Source: Allobogoriella alba
Lineage (GTDB): Bacteria; Actinomycetota; Actinomycetes; Actinomycetales; Actinomycetaceae
Assembly: GCF_042665525.1 (NCBI RefSeq)
Contig: NZ_JBHTCQ010000001.1
Location: forward strand, 372,001-436,000
Direction: 5' to 3'
Length of the DNA stretch: 64,000 nt
Both the position numbers and the translations under genes were made by a program. Shown here piece after piece: positions 17,134 through 26,652 of the stretch. The notes beneath the pieces were generated by a model. The model did not search any database. It worked only from the letters and a program-made list of their open reading frames with translations, and had not been told where the DNA came from. Positions within the stretch are counted from its first letter, which is position 1; the number at the start of each line of letters is the position of its first letter.

Positions 17134-18339
17134 ATGACCGTGCGCACCGACGTCGTCGTCATCGGTGGCGGCTATGCCGGCGTGCTGGCGGCCAACCGGC
17201 TGACCCAGCGCGACGACGTGACCGTCACCCTCATCAACCCCAGACCCCGCTTCGTCGAACGGATCCGGCTGCACCAGCTCGTCGGTGGGACCGACGACGC
17301 CGTGGTCGAGTACCGCGACGTGCTCGCCGACGCCGTCCGGCTGGTGGTGGGCACCGTCACGCTGGTCGACACCGCCGACCGGACCGTGAGGCTCTCGGAC
17401 GGGACCAGCCTCGGGTACGACTACCTGATCTACGCGGTGGGCAGCGGCCAGGCCGACCGTCGCGTGCCCGGAGCCGCCGAGCACACCTACCCGATCGCGA
17501 CCCTCGAGGACGCCCAGCGGCTGGACCGCGCCCTGTCCGCCACACCGGCGACTGCGCAGGTGACGGTGGTCGGCGGCGGCCCGCTGGGGATCGAGACGGC
17601 CGCCGAGCTGGCCGAGGCAGGCCGACGGGTCACGCTCGTGTGCGGCGGACCGCTCGGGCCGTACCTGCACCCCCGCGGAAGACGGTCGGTCGCGCGGGAC
17701 CTCGCGCGGCTCGGCGTCACGGTGCTCGACGGCGCGGGCAGCCGCGTGACGTCGGTGACCGGCCGCTCGGTGATCCTCCAGGACGGCCGCGAGCTGGGCG
17801 GCGACGTCATCGTCTGGGCGGCCGGGTTCACCGTGCCGGACCTCGCCGCGCGCAGCGGCCTCAGCACCGACGCCATGGGTCGTCTGCTCACGGACGAGAC
17901 GCTCACCAGCGTGGACGACGTGCGGGTCGTCGCGGCGGGTGACGCCGCGGCGCCGTCGGACGTGCCCTACCGGATGAGCTGCCAGGCGGCCGTCCAGCTC
18001 GGTCCCGTCGCGGCCGACACGGTGCTGAGCCGGATCGCCGGTGAGCAGCCCGCGCCGCTCGCCGTCGCGAACGCAGCCCAGTGCATCAGCGTGGGCCGCC
18101 GTGCCGGCATCTACCAGTTCGGGCACCGGGACGACACGGCGACCCGGTTCCACATCGGCGGGCGTGCCGGCGCCTGGGTCAAGGAGCTCGTCTGCTCCGG
18201 CATCCTCAAGATGGTCGCCCGCGAGGCCCGCAGGCCCGGCTCGCTCACGTTCACCTCGTTCGCCACGGACAAGAGCAGGCGGCGCCGGGTCGAGGCGGCG
18301 GACGCCGGAGACGCCCGGGCGACCGAGCACGCCGCGTAG
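17134..18339 (+). CDS. FAD-dependent pyridine nucleotide oxidoreductase
   Basis: 401-residue flavoprotein of the NADH dehydrogenase type II / AIF-FSP1 group. The FAD-binding VVVIGGGYAG is near residue 8, the NAD(P)-binding VTVVGGGPLGIE near 148, and the late FAD motif VVAAGDAAAP near 272. There is no CxxC redox pair. A basic C-terminal tail may contact the membrane. Start at the ATG at 17134, with AAGGAGG 7 bases before; the longer open frame upstream runs through the divergent riboswitch. Probable role: NAD(P)H oxidation with a quinone; acceptor not known. Confidence 0.88.
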   Translation: MTVRTDVVVIGGGYAGVLAANRLTQRDDVTVTLINPRPRFVERIRLHQLVGGTDDAVVEYRDVLADAVRLVVGTVTLVDTADRTVRLSDGTSLGYDYLIYAVGSGQADRRVPGAAEHTYPIATLEDAQRLDRALSATPATAQVTVVGGGPLGIETAAELAEAGRRVTLVCGGPLGPYLHPRGRRSVARDLARLGVTVLDGAGSRVTSVTGRSVILQDGRELGGDVIVWAAGFTVPDLAARSGLSTDAMGRLLTDETLTSVDDVRVVAAGDAAAPSDVPYRMSCQAAVQLGPVAADTVLSRIAGEQPAPLAVANAAQCISVGRRAGIYQFGHRDDTATRFHIGGRAGAWVKELVCSGILKMVAREARRPGSLTFTSFATDKSRRRRVEAADAGDARATEHAA

Positions 18340-18347
18340 AAGTCCGA

Positions 18348-19622
18348 TCAGCCGGACCCCGGACGGCGCCCCTCGTCGTCGACGCTCGTGCCCTCGGCCC
18401 TTGCCGTCGAGGCCGCGTCGTCGTGGCGTGCCGGCGGACCACCGGGCATGCGCAGCGCGAGCACGGATCCGAGCACCATGATGAGCGCGCCGACGCCGAA
18501 GGCCATCGGGTAGGAGCCGGACTCCGCGATCCAGCCGGCGACCAGCGGCCCCGCGATCGCACCGAGGTCGGTGATCATCGAGAACACCGCGACGGGTGTC
18601 CCGGACCGTCCGCCGGCCGCGTCACCGACCGCTGCGGCCGGTGCGGTGGACAGGAACGCCGCACCGGCTCCGTACACGGAAAGGGCGGCGGTCAGCACCC
18701 AGATGTCGGTGGCGAACGAGGCGCCGACCACGGCGCCCGCGCTGACCAGTCCGGCGACGACCAGTGCCGGGCGGCGGCCGACGACGTCGACGAACCTGCC
18801 CGCAGGGCCGAGCATCAACGCCTGGACCACCGAGGACACGGTGAACGCGACCGCCGTCCAGGACGGCTCCCGGTGGAGCACCTCGACCACCATGATCGGG
18901 ATGAGCGAGGACCGGACACCGAAGGAGGTCCACCCCTGGCCCAGGCCGGCGATCGCCGCCGCCTGGAACCGGGCGTCTCGGACCACCACCCGGAACGGCC
19001 GGACGTCGCCGGTCGCGGCCGTCCCCCTCCGATCCGACGACCGCAGCAGCAGCGCGCCGATCGCACCTGCGACGAGCAGCACCGCGGCGTAGAAGTAGAA
19101 CGGCGCCGTCAGCGAGATCGCGGCCAGCACGCCACCCACCGCCGGACCGGCCATGCCCCCGAGCAGGAACCCGCCCATGTACAGGCTCGAGGCGCGGCCG
19201 CGCGTCTCGGGCGGGACGGAGTTGAGCAGCAGGGTCATGCCCGAGACGGTGAACATCGCTGACCCGATGCCGCCGAGTCCGCGGAAGACCAGGAACTGCC
19301 CGTAGGTCGTCGCGAGCGCGCAGGCGGCGCTCGACGCCGCGACGATGAGAACGCCGGCCACCAGGACGGGCCGCTCCCCGACCCGGTTGACGAACGGCCC
19401 GACCCCCGGCGCCGTGACGAGCCGGGCGAAGGCGAAGGCCGAGACCACCGCCGAGGCGGCGAAGGTGTCGACGCCGAAGCTCTTCGCGAACACCGGCAGC
19501 ACCGGCAGCATCACGCCGAACCCGACGGCGACGGTGAAGGAGATCGCCGCGAGGACGAAGACGCTGCGGGGAAGGATGGTGCGGTCACGCCCGAACCGTC
19601 GGAACGGTGCCGCCAAGCTCAC
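18348..19622 (-). CDS. MFS transporter
   Basis: 424-residue major facilitator with about 12 hydrophobic segments and a polar C-terminal tail. The RVGERPVLVAG loop between TM2 and TM3 and RGRASSLYMGG between TM4-5 and TM6 resemble drug-exporter members (DHA1 type). GTG start. It converges with the flavoprotein gene 8 bp away. Substrate unknown. Confidence 0.85.
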   Translation of the reverse strand: MSLAAPFRRFGRDRTILPRSVFVLAAISFTVAVGFGVMLPVLPVFAKSFGVDTFAASAVVSAFAFARLVTAPGVGPFVNRVGERPVLVAGVLIVAASSAACALATTYGQFLVFRGLGGIGSAMFTVSGMTLLLNSVPPETRGRASSLYMGGFLLGGMAGPAVGGVLAAISLTAPFYFYAAVLLVAGAIGALLLRSSDRRGTAATGDVRPFRVVVRDARFQAAAIAGLGQGWTSFGVRSSLIPIMVVEVLHREPSWTAVAFTVSSVVQALMLGPAGRFVDVVGRRPALVVAGLVSAGAVVGASFATDIWVLTAALSVYGAGAAFLSTAPAAAVGDAAGGRSGTPVAVFSMITDLGAIAGPLVAGWIAESGSYPMAFGVGALIMVLGSVLALRMPGGPPARHDDAASTARAEGTSVDDEGRRPGSG

Positions 19623-19652
19623 GCACTCATCTTGCCACCGGCGCGGCGGAGG

Positions 19653-20837
19653 TCACCCGGCGGCGAGCGCGCTCCCGACCAGGACGCTGCGCATCATCCG
19701 CTCCGCCGCGTCCGTCACCAGCTCCGGGCCGCGTGCGATCGCGTCCTCCAGGGCCATCGGCGAGGACAGGATCGAGGCGATGGCGTCGATCCCGATGTCG
19801 TAGACCTCCGAGGCCTGCTTGCCCAGCGTGCCCGCGATGCCCAGCACCGGCTTGCCCTGCAGCTTGGCACGCCGGGCGACCTCGGCCGGGATCTTGCCGC
19901 GGGCGGTCTGGAAGTCGAACGCTCCCTCGCCGGTGATGACGAGGTCCGCGCGGGCGATGCGCTCGTCGAGGCCCACATGGTCGAGCATGACCTCGAAGCG
20001 TTGGCGGAGTCTCGCGCCGAGCCCACCGGCGAGCCCGGCCCCCAGTCCGCCGGACGCGCCCGTGCCCGGTCCGGCGAAGAGGTCGGCGTCCTCGGGAGCC
20101 TGGCCGTCGCGGGTCAGCACACCCGCCCAGGCGTGCAGGGCCTTGTCGAGCGTCTCGACCTGCTCGGGCGTGGCACCCTTCTGCGGCCCGAACACGCGCG
20201 CGACACCGCGCTCCCCGGTCAGCACGTTGTGGATGTTGCAGGCGACGTCGATCTCGACCTTCGCGAGGCGCGGGTCGAGCCCGGACAGGTCGAGGCTCGC
20301 GACGTCGACGAGCGCCTCGCCGCCACGGGGGAGCTCGTTGCCGTCGTGGTCGCGGATCTCGGCACCCAGTGCCTGCAACGCGCCGGCACCGCCGTCGGAG
20401 GTCCCGGAGTCACCGCAGCCGATGAGAATGCGACGCGGCTCGTGGTCCAGGGCCGCGCGGATCAGCTCGCCGACGCCGTACGTCGTCGTCGCGGCGGGGT
20501 TGCGGTGGTCACGCGGCACCAGCCGGAGCCCGGCGACGGCCGCCATCTCGACGACGACGGTGCCCTCCGCGTCGCCACCGAGCACGCCGATGTGGCTGTC
20601 GACGGGTTCGCCGATGGGCCCGACCGCCCGCACCGGGACCAGGCGGCCCCCGGTCGCGGTGGCCAGCGTGCTCGCGGAGCCCTCGCCGCCGTCGACGAGC
20701 GGTGCCTCGTCGACGGACGCGGCGGGAAGCACCCGTCGCACGCCGGCGGCGATGCAGGCGGCGACCTCCTCGGCAGCCAGGCTCTCCTTGAACCCACTCG
20801 GTGCGATCAGGACGTGGCGGGGTACTGACATCGGCAT
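19653..20837 (-). CDS. glxK: Glycerate kinase
   Basis: 394-residue glycerate kinase of the GarK/GlxK family, phosphorylating D-glycerate (normally to 2-phosphoglycerate in this class). Typical motifs: APSGFKESLAAEEVA at the start, VDGGEGS near 48, GCGDSGTSDGGAGAL near 139, FGPQKGAT near 215, and TGEGAFDFQTARGK near 302. Complete in length. It follows an SLC13 carrier and a histidine kinase on the same strand, suggesting glycerate or a related acid is imported, sensed and used. Confidence 0.94.
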   Translation of the reverse strand: MPMSVPRHVLIAPSGFKESLAAEEVAACIAAGVRRVLPAASVDEAPLVDGGEGSASTLATATGGRLVPVRAVGPIGEPVDSHIGVLGGDAEGTVVVEMAAVAGLRLVPRDHRNPAATTTYGVGELIRAALDHEPRRILIGCGDSGTSDGGAGALQALGAEIRDHDGNELPRGGEALVDVASLDLSGLDPRLAKVEIDVACNIHNVLTGERGVARVFGPQKGATPEQVETLDKALHAWAGVLTRDGQAPEDADLFAGPGTGASGGLGAGLAGGLGARLRQRFEVMLDHVGLDERIARADLVITGEGAFDFQTARGKIPAEVARRAKLQGKPVLGIAGTLGKQASEVYDIGIDAIASILSSPMALEDAIARGPELVTDAAERMMRSVLVGSALAAG

Positions 20838-20875
20838 GGGTCGTTCCTCTCGTCGGGCGTGGGTCGCGAGCGGGG

Positions 20876-22432
20876 TCAGGGAGACAGGGGCAGGCCGAGG
20901 TGGGGCCAGACCAGCAGGGAGAACGCCAGCACGGTGACGATGTGCACGGGCGCGAGGAAGGCGGAGAGCCGGATCAGGTCGCGCGGCTCGTAGGTCGGGG
21001 TCTCCTCGATCTTCGAGAACATCGCCACCGGCTTCGCCGAGGACGTCAGGGTGTGGCAGAAGCCGGCGGCGGCGGTCGAGGCGAAGGCGACCGCCGCGGC
21101 CGAGAGCCCTGCCGCCGGGGCGAGGGCCACCACGATGGGCACCAGCACCGAGGACCGTGCCGAACGGGACTGCACGAGCAGGTGCATGAGGGTGGACAGG
21201 ACGATCACGACCACCAGGTACAGCAGCGAGTTACCGCCGGAGCTGAACGGTCCGAGCAGGCTGCTCGCGACCCAGTCGGCGGCGCCGGAGGACACGAGGG
21301 CCGAACCGAGGGCGAGGGTCGCGGCGAGGAAGAGGAGCAACGACCACGGCGCGCTCTTGAGCACGGTGGAGAGCTGGACCGACCCGAACTGGGGCGAGGT
21401 GGCCACCAGTGAGCCGACCAGCGCCACGATGGCGGGGTCCACGCCGTGGAGGGACTGGGTGCACCACAGCAGCACCACGGCGCCCAGCAGGAGCGCCGCC
21501 CGGGACTGGGCGACCGAAAGGGGGCCGCTCACCGGCTGCTCTCCGCCCTCGAAGTCGCTGACCTCGAGCCCGATCGTGCCGCCTCGCTCCTCGCGGGTCG
21601 TGAAGAGCATCAGCACGAGCTCGGCAGCGACGTGCGAGGAGACGACCGCCAGCGGGAGACCGAGCAGGAGCCACTCGGCGAAGCTGATGCCGTCGCCGGT
21701 CGCGGTCTGCAGCACCTGGCTGGTGACCAGGTGTGCCCCGGCGCCCAGCAGGGAGCCGACCGCGGAGAGCAGGATGACGGTTGGGAAGAGCAGCGCGACG
21801 GCGCGCACGAGCCGTGGCCGGTCGCGCAGGGCCGTGGCCAGTGCGATGAACACCGGGACGGCGAGCGCCGCACGCCCCGACGTGGAGGGCACCGCGAAGG
21901 TCGTCACGACGAGACTGGCCGTCAGCAGGTGGAAGAGCTGCCGGGGTGAGCGGGCGGCGACGATCACGAACACGGCGGCGCGCGTCGCCAGGCCGGTCTG
22001 CGTGACGCCGGCCGCGATGACGAACGCGCCCAGCAGCAGCCAGACGGTGTCGTCACCCAGCGTGGCGAAGAAGTCCTCCGCCGGCAGGGACCCGGTCAGG
22101 ACCAGCGCGACGGCGGCCCCGAGGGAGACGTAGGTGTCGTCGAGATCGGTGAAGATCCACGCCCAGACCGCCGCGACGAAGATGCCGACAGTCACCTGGC
22201 CTTCGGGGCTGAGCGGCTCGGGACTGCGTTCACTGATGAGCTGCACGAGGAAGCCCAGGGCGACGGCCCCCAGGATCACCAGCACGATGCGGCGGGTCGT
22301 CGGTCCGCGGAGCAGGGCCGGGATCGTCACGACGGCCGGCGCCGACTCCCGCGCCACCGCGCTGGGTGGTGTGGTCGAGTACGTCGGGCGCTCGCCCGGG
22401 GGTCGCTCGCCCGGGGGCCGGGTCTCGGTCAT
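20876..22432 (-). CDS. SLC13/DASS-type carboxylate carrier
   Basis: 518-residue transporter with a polar Pro-rich N-terminus (two PPGERP copies) and about 12 membrane segments. VPSTSGRAALAVPVF and QSRSARSSVLVPIVVALAP look like the two re-entrant substrate and sodium sites of the divalent anion:Na+ symporter family. Its start overlaps the histidine kinase stop (ATGA); 38 bp separate it from glycerate kinase. Probable role: uptake of a di- or hydroxy-carboxylate feeding the glycerate pathway. Confidence 0.85.
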   Translation of the reverse strand: MTETRPPGERPPGERPTYSTTPPSAVARESAPAVVTIPALLRGPTTRRIVLVILGAVALGFLVQLISERSPEPLSPEGQVTVGIFVAAVWAWIFTDLDDTYVSLGAAVALVLTGSLPAEDFFATLGDDTVWLLLGAFVIAAGVTQTGLATRAAVFVIVAARSPRQLFHLLTASLVVTTFAVPSTSGRAALAVPVFIALATALRDRPRLVRAVALLFPTVILLSAVGSLLGAGAHLVTSQVLQTATGDGISFAEWLLLGLPLAVVSSHVAAELVLMLFTTREERGGTIGLEVSDFEGGEQPVSGPLSVAQSRAALLLGAVVLLWCTQSLHGVDPAIVALVGSLVATSPQFGSVQLSTVLKSAPWSLLLFLAATLALGSALVSSGAADWVASSLLGPFSSGGNSLLYLVVVIVLSTLMHLLVQSRSARSSVLVPIVVALAPAAGLSAAAVAFASTAAAGFCHTLTSSAKPVAMFSKIEETPTYEPRDLIRLSAFLAPVHIVTVLAFSLLVWPHLGLPLSP

Positions 22433-23904
22433 ACCCTCACCTCGCCGGTGCCCTCGAGGGCCCCGGTGTCAGCCTCCGGGCCGGCCAGCGGCACGTTGAG
22501 CCCCACGCTGCACCGGCCGGGCTCCGACGTGTCCACCCACGCCGTGCCCTGGTGCGCATCGGCTACGGCACGGACCACGGCCAACCCGAAGCCCGGCACC
22601 GCCGTGCGGCGGTTCTCGTCGGGTTCGGAGTCGTCCGGCTGGTCCAACGACCTGCCGGTGTCGCTGAACCGGTTGAAGATGCGCTCCGCCTGCTCCGGGT
22701 CCAGGCCCGGACCGTCGTCCGTCACCCAGATGGCAAGCTCGCCGTCGCGGGTCCGGGCGCCGAACCGCAGCGCCGTACGATTCCGGGTCGCCTGGAGGGC
22801 GTTCCGGGCGAGCCGGACCACCGCCTCCTCGAGGAGATCGGGATCGACGGTGCCGGTCCCCTCCGCGCGAGACTCGACCGCCCATTCCGTCCCGGTCTCC
22901 TCCTCGATGCGGCCGGCCAGCCGCGTGGTCAGCTCACCCAGGTCGACCGGTCGACGTTCCGCGTAGCCCGGCCTGCCGGCGTCGGCCAGGGTCGTCAGGT
23001 CTCGCAGCACCGTCCGCATGCGGGCGATCTCGGCATCACGGTCGGGCGACGACGGCGTCTGGCGCTCGAGCCGTTCCAGCGACGCGTACATGTGCCCCGC
23101 CGCCACCCGGGCGAACCGGCGTTTCGCCGTGAAGCTGCTGCTGATCCGGTCGAGCATCGCGTTGAACGTGGTCGCCAGCGCGGCGACGTCGTCCCGTCCG
23201 GAGGTGTCGATCCGGCGGTCCAGGTCGTGCTGGGTGATCTCGGCGGCGGCACGGCGCACGGCTCGCACGGGTCCCAGGATCTGGCCGGCGACGGCCCACG
23301 CCACGAGGGCGGTCAGCAGCAGACCTCCGATGCAGACGCCGGCGACGACCTGGACCTCTCGGTCCACCTGGTTCAGGCCTTCCTCGGTGGTCACGGCGAC
23401 CACGAACCAGGCGCGCTGGCCGGAGGGATCCTCGATGGCGACGGCTCCCCATCTGAACGGGCTTCCGTCGAGCTCGGACGTCCCGGAACGGGCCCCGGAC
23501 TGGACCATGTCGCCCACGTGTCCCGGAGCGGCGGTCAGGCCCACCGGGTCCGGTGCCGTGTGGGTGATGAGGGGGGCTCCCGCCCGGTAGGGCACGTAGC
23601 CGAGCATCACCTGGTCGTCCTCGGGGAACTGCTGCTGCAGGTGTGCTGCGATGAGCTGGACCGGACCGCTCGTCGAGAGGTCGTACTCCTCGGCGAACGT
23701 CATGAACTGGTCGATCTCCTGCGTGACGTCCTCGTTGGCGCGCCGCTCGACCGCGGCGACGCTGGTGTTGCGGATGGTGATGACCACCGCGACGAGGCCG
23801 ATCGCCACCGTGAGGAGGATCCAGGCGACGATGCGGAGCCGCGCCGGTAGGTGACTCCCGACCGGCGTGCGCTGTTTTGCCGGCGAGGTGAGGACGGCCG
23901 TCAC
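22429..23904 (-). CDS. Sensor histidine kinase with atypical H-box
   Basis: 491-residue membrane kinase. TM1 about 24-45, extracellular sensor 46-183, TM2 184-206, HAMP 207-259, phosphoacceptor region, and an HATPase domain with N-box (ARNALQAT, Asn368), G1 DDGPGL (396-401) and G2 GFGLAVV (438-444). The H-box reads RFARVAAGHMYASLERL: His271 is kept, but the following Glu and the RTP motif of HisKA are absent. A GTG at 23904, one base after the upstream stop, is taken as start; an ATG at 23952 is possible. No response regulator gene is in the window. It probably senses the carboxylate handled by the coupled carrier. Confidence 0.85.
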   Translation of the reverse strand: MTAVLTSPAKQRTPVGSHLPARLRIVAWILLTVAIGLVAVVITIRNTSVAAVERRANEDVTQEIDQFMTFAEEYDLSTSGPVQLIAAHLQQQFPEDDQVMLGYVPYRAGAPLITHTAPDPVGLTAAPGHVGDMVQSGARSGTSELDGSPFRWGAVAIEDPSGQRAWFVVAVTTEEGLNQVDREVQVVAGVCIGGLLLTALVAWAVAGQILGPVRAVRRAAAEITQHDLDRRIDTSGRDDVAALATTFNAMLDRISSSFTAKRRFARVAAGHMYASLERLERQTPSSPDRDAEIARMRTVLRDLTTLADAGRPGYAERRPVDLGELTTRLAGRIEEETGTEWAVESRAEGTGTVDPDLLEEAVVRLARNALQATRNRTALRFGARTRDGELAIWVTDDGPGLDPEQAERIFNRFSDTGRSLDQPDDSEPDENRRTAVPGFGLAVVRAVADAHQGTAWVDTSEPGRCSVGLNVPLAGPEADTGALEGTGEVRV

Positions 23905-23905
23905 G

Positions 23906-24367
23906 TCAGTCGTCCTGGTCGTCCTCGTCGTCGTCGACTTCGACGTCGTCATCGTCGTCGTCGTCGTCGTCGACCTGACCGTCGGTCACGGGGGCGCGGG
24001 GCTCGACCCGGACCGGGTCCGACTGCTGGCCGCCACCCTGCCGGCCGTCATCCTGCTGGTCGTCGCCCTGCTGGTCGTCGCGCTGCTGGTCGTCGCCCTG
24101 CTGGTCGTCGCCCTGCTGGTCGTCGCCCTGCTGGTCGTCCTGCTGCGGCGACCGCTGGTCGGCGTCGCCGGGCCCTGGGTCGGGCTCCACGCGGGAGCCT
24201 CCAGGTGCCGGGTCGCTCGCCTCGCCGTCGGCCTGCCCGACGGCGATCACCTCCGCCTCGATCGTGGGCGCCCCCGGCCGGGCCGCAAGGGCCTGGCTCG
24301 CCACGCCGAGCGCGAGCGGCACGCCCAGCACAAGCACCAGCACGAGCACGCGGCTGACGATCTTCAT
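23906..24367 (-). CDS. Secreted acidic repeat protein
   Basis: 153-residue protein of unknown function. A signal peptide (about 1-28, ending SQALA) is followed by a linker, six imperfect GDDQQ units (about 75-105), and an extremely acidic C-terminus with nine Asp in a row. Such a region would be disordered and bind divalent cations. It lies one base upstream of the histidine kinase GTG, so the two are probably cotranscribed; it could present Ca2+/Mg2+ or ligand to the sensor domain. The repeat count is likely variable between strains. Function is not known. Confidence 0.65.
   Translation of the reverse strand: MKIVSRVLVLVLVLGVPLALGVASQALAARPGAPTIEAEVIAVGQADGEASDPAPGGSRVEPDPGPGDADQRSPQQDDQQGDDQQGDDQQGDDQQRDDQQGDDQQDDGRQGGGQQSDPVRVEPRAPVTDGQVDDDDDDDDDVEVDDDEDDQDD
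24053..24142 (+). repeat. 15-bp tandem repeat in acidic protein gene
   Basis: Six head-to-tail copies of CTGCTGGTCGTCGCC with a few substitutions (plus-strand reading). On the coding minus strand they give the GDDQQ units. The period is a multiple of three, so slippage changes length without frameshift. Confidence 0.8.
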
Positions 24368-24456
24368 CGTGGTCCTCCCCAGATCCCGGTCCCGCTAGGG
24401 GGCACACCCTAGGCGCAATCGATGAAAATCAGATGAAGGACTTCCGTTAGTCCTAG

Positions 24457-25641
24457 TCAGCGCGGTTGCAGGCGCACGGCGGCGCGGAACGTGAGTGCCC
24501 CGGCGACGATCGTCACAGCCATTCCGAGGAACGCGCCCGGGTAGCCGAGAAGACCGGTGACCCATCCGATCACGACGGCGCCCAGGCCGATCCCGCCGTC
24601 GTAGGCGGCGTTCCACACGGTGCTGGCGACAGCTGTTCGGGTAGCGCCCAGCCGGTCGACGGCGGTGACGAAGGAAGCATTCTGGCAGGCGCCGAAGCCC
24701 GCACCGAGGACGGCTGCGCCCACGATGAGGACACCGGTGCTCTCGTACCTCAGGGCAAGGCCGATCGTGCCCATCCCAGCGCCGGCCATCACCACGGTCG
24801 GGAGCAGGAGGCGGTCCGAGCGGAGGCGGTCCCCCAGGAAGCCGGCTGCCAACCTGCCCACCAGGAGAGCGACCGAGGCCCCCAGCAGAGCCAAGGACGC
24901 AGCACCCGCTCCGGGGCTTGCCACCGGAAGGAACGTGCTCGCGGCACCGAACGCCGCGGCTGTCGTCAGGAACAGCCCGATCGGTGTGAGTGCGCTTCCC
25001 GCGTCGCGAAGTGCCGCCACCGTGAAGGTCCCGCGGAGGGCGGCCGGCAGGGCGGCGGCCAGCACACCGGCGAGCAGGGCCGAGCATGCCGAGACCCAGA
25101 AGACAACGGCGAAGCCCCAGCCCTCGGCGGCCCACACACCGCCGGCGAGCGCGGCGAGGTTCGGCAGTGCCGCGGCCGCGCCGTACAACGACGCCGACGA
25201 GGAGAGCCTCCCTTCCCCGGCGAGGCTCGCGACGAGGGTGGCACCGGCCATCACGACCAGCGCGAAGCCGATGCCTCGCGGCACCGTGACCCCGAGGACC
25301 CAGCCGACGTCCGGCGAGAGGAGGTACAGCGGGGCCGGCGCGCCGAGCAGGATCGTGCCGGCGATCATCATCGACCGCAGGCTGAGGAGACGGAACAGCC
25401 ACGGTGCGCTCACCTGGGTGAGGACGGTGGCCGTCATCATCACGGCCGTCGTCAGGCCCACGAAGAGGCTGCCGGCGCCGCCAGCCGAGACCCACATCGG
25501 CACGACGCCCAGGAGTGCCGCGTAGTTGACGAAGGCCAGGAACGTCACCGCCAGCAGAACCCTCAGCGCCCCGAGGTCTCGGCGAGCAGGCGATACCACG
25601 CTCTGCTGGTGGCGCTGCTGCGTCCGGCACGAGCGGCTCAC
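24457..25641 (-). CDS. MFS transporter divergent from LysR gene
   Basis: 394-residue major facilitator with about 12 hydrophobic segments. The open frame runs far upstream, antisense to lysR; a GTG at 25641 with GGAG nine bases before is chosen because the hydrophobic part starts about 22 residues later and the intergenic region is then clear for promoters. Its divergent LysR neighbour probably controls it. Substrate not known; sugar-efflux or drug-efflux like. Confidence 0.82.
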   Translation of the reverse strand: MSRSCRTQQRHQQSVVSPARRDLGALRVLLAVTFLAFVNYAALLGVVPMWVSAGGAGSLFVGLTTAVMMTATVLTQVSAPWLFRLLSLRSMMIAGTILLGAPAPLYLLSPDVGWVLGVTVPRGIGFALVVMAGATLVASLAGEGRLSSSASLYGAAAALPNLAALAGGVWAAEGWGFAVVFWVSACSALLAGVLAAALPAALRGTFTVAALRDAGSALTPIGLFLTTAAAFGAASTFLPVASPGAGAASLALLGASVALLVGRLAAGFLGDRLRSDRLLLPTVVMAGAGMGTIGLALRYESTGVLIVGAAVLGAGFGACQNASFVTAVDRLGATRTAVASTVWNAAYDGGIGLGAVVIGWVTGLLGYPGAFLGMAVTIVAGALTFRAAVRLQPR

Positions 25642-25667
25642 GCTCCCACTCTCCGGCCCGACGGCGT

Positions 25668-25682
25668 ATCGTGTCCAACGAT
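25668..25682. promoter_or_regulatory. Putative LysR-type binding site
   Basis: ATCGT, five bases, ACGAT: an inverted repeat containing the T-N11-A pattern of LysR regulators, midway between the divergent MFS and lysR starts. Confidence 0.5.
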
Positions 25683-25729
25683 GATTCTGGATGTGATCGA
25701 TCGCGAAACACAATAGGGCTGGTCGGTCG

Positions 25730-26623
25730 ATGGAGACTCGACTGCTTCGGAGCTTCCTTGCCGTGGCACGGCTGGCCAGCTTCACCGAGGCTGCCGACGA
25801 GCTCGGGTACACCCAGTCGACGGTCACGAGCCACGTCCAGAAGCTCGAGCACCAGCTGGGGACGCGCCTCCTGGACCGCCTCCCCACCGGTGCGCGGCTC
25901 ACCGACGCCGGCACGCGGCTGATCGGACCGGCCGAGGACCTGCTCGTCGCCGAGGAACGTCTACGTGCCACCGTCGCAGACGGCGCGCGCCCCGCCGGCA
26001 CGGTGCTCGTCATGGCGCCCGAGTCGTTGTGCACGTACCGGCTGCCCGGCGTCGTCACGGCCGTGCACGATGCGGAGCCCGCGGTCCAAGTGTGGATCAC
26101 CCCGGGCGGCATGGCGGCGTGCCTGGACGCCGTCCGCCGCGGCACGGCCGACGTCGGCCTCTGTATGGAACCTCGGCTAACGCCGGGTGAGCTCACCGCC
26201 GAGCGACTCGGTGCGGAACCGTTGGCCCTCCTGGACCGGCCCGGGTCCGCCCTGGACTCCGACGCGACCACCTGGGCCGATCTGGCACGAAGTGACGCGC
26301 TCCTGATCGAGGAAGGCTGCGGCTACAGCGACGACGTCGCACGGCGCCTCGCCACGACCGGCGAGACTCCCGGGAGACGGTCCCGCTTCGGGAGCGTCGA
26401 GGCCATCAAGCGCTGCGTCGCAGCCGGCCTGGGGTGGGCCGCGCTCCCGGTGATGGCGGCCGACGACGAGATCCGCGCGGGAGTGCTGCGGGCGCTGAAA
26501 GGCCCGGCGCTGCCGGCCTGCGACGTGCACGTCGTCACCCACCCGCGGCGCCATCGCAGCCCTGCCGTCGAGGTCGTGCTCAAGGCGCTGCAGGCCACAT
26601 GGTCAAGCAGCGCTCGGAGCTGA
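25730..26623 (+). CDS. LysR-family transcriptional regulator
   Basis: 297-residue regulator. The N-terminal winged HTH (1-60) includes SFTEAADELGYTQSTVTSHV; the C-terminal two-lobed co-inducer domain starts near 90 (GTVLVMAPESLCTYRLP). Full family length. It is divergent from the MFS gene and probably regulates it and itself through the 25668-25682 site. Inducer unknown. Confidence 0.9.
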   Translation: METRLLRSFLAVARLASFTEAADELGYTQSTVTSHVQKLEHQLGTRLLDRLPTGARLTDAGTRLIGPAEDLLVAEERLRATVADGARPAGTVLVMAPESLCTYRLPGVVTAVHDAEPAVQVWITPGGMAACLDAVRRGTADVGLCMEPRLTPGELTAERLGAEPLALLDRPGSALDSDATTWADLARSDALLIEEGCGYSDDVARRLATTGETPGRRSRFGSVEAIKRCVAAGLGWAALPVMAADDEIRAGVLRALKGPALPACDVHVVTHPRRHRSPAVEVVLKALQATWSSSARS

Positions 26624-26652
26624 CGGAGACTGACCTGTCGCCAGCCTGCCGG

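Noticed and set aside
24053..24142. Possible CRISPR-like array
   Set aside because: Repeats are contiguous 15-mers without spacers and encode amino acid repeats.
24466..25716. Long plus-strand frame opposite the MFS gene
   Set aside because: Highly charged, low-complexity product with no domain; the minus strand encodes 12 membrane helices.
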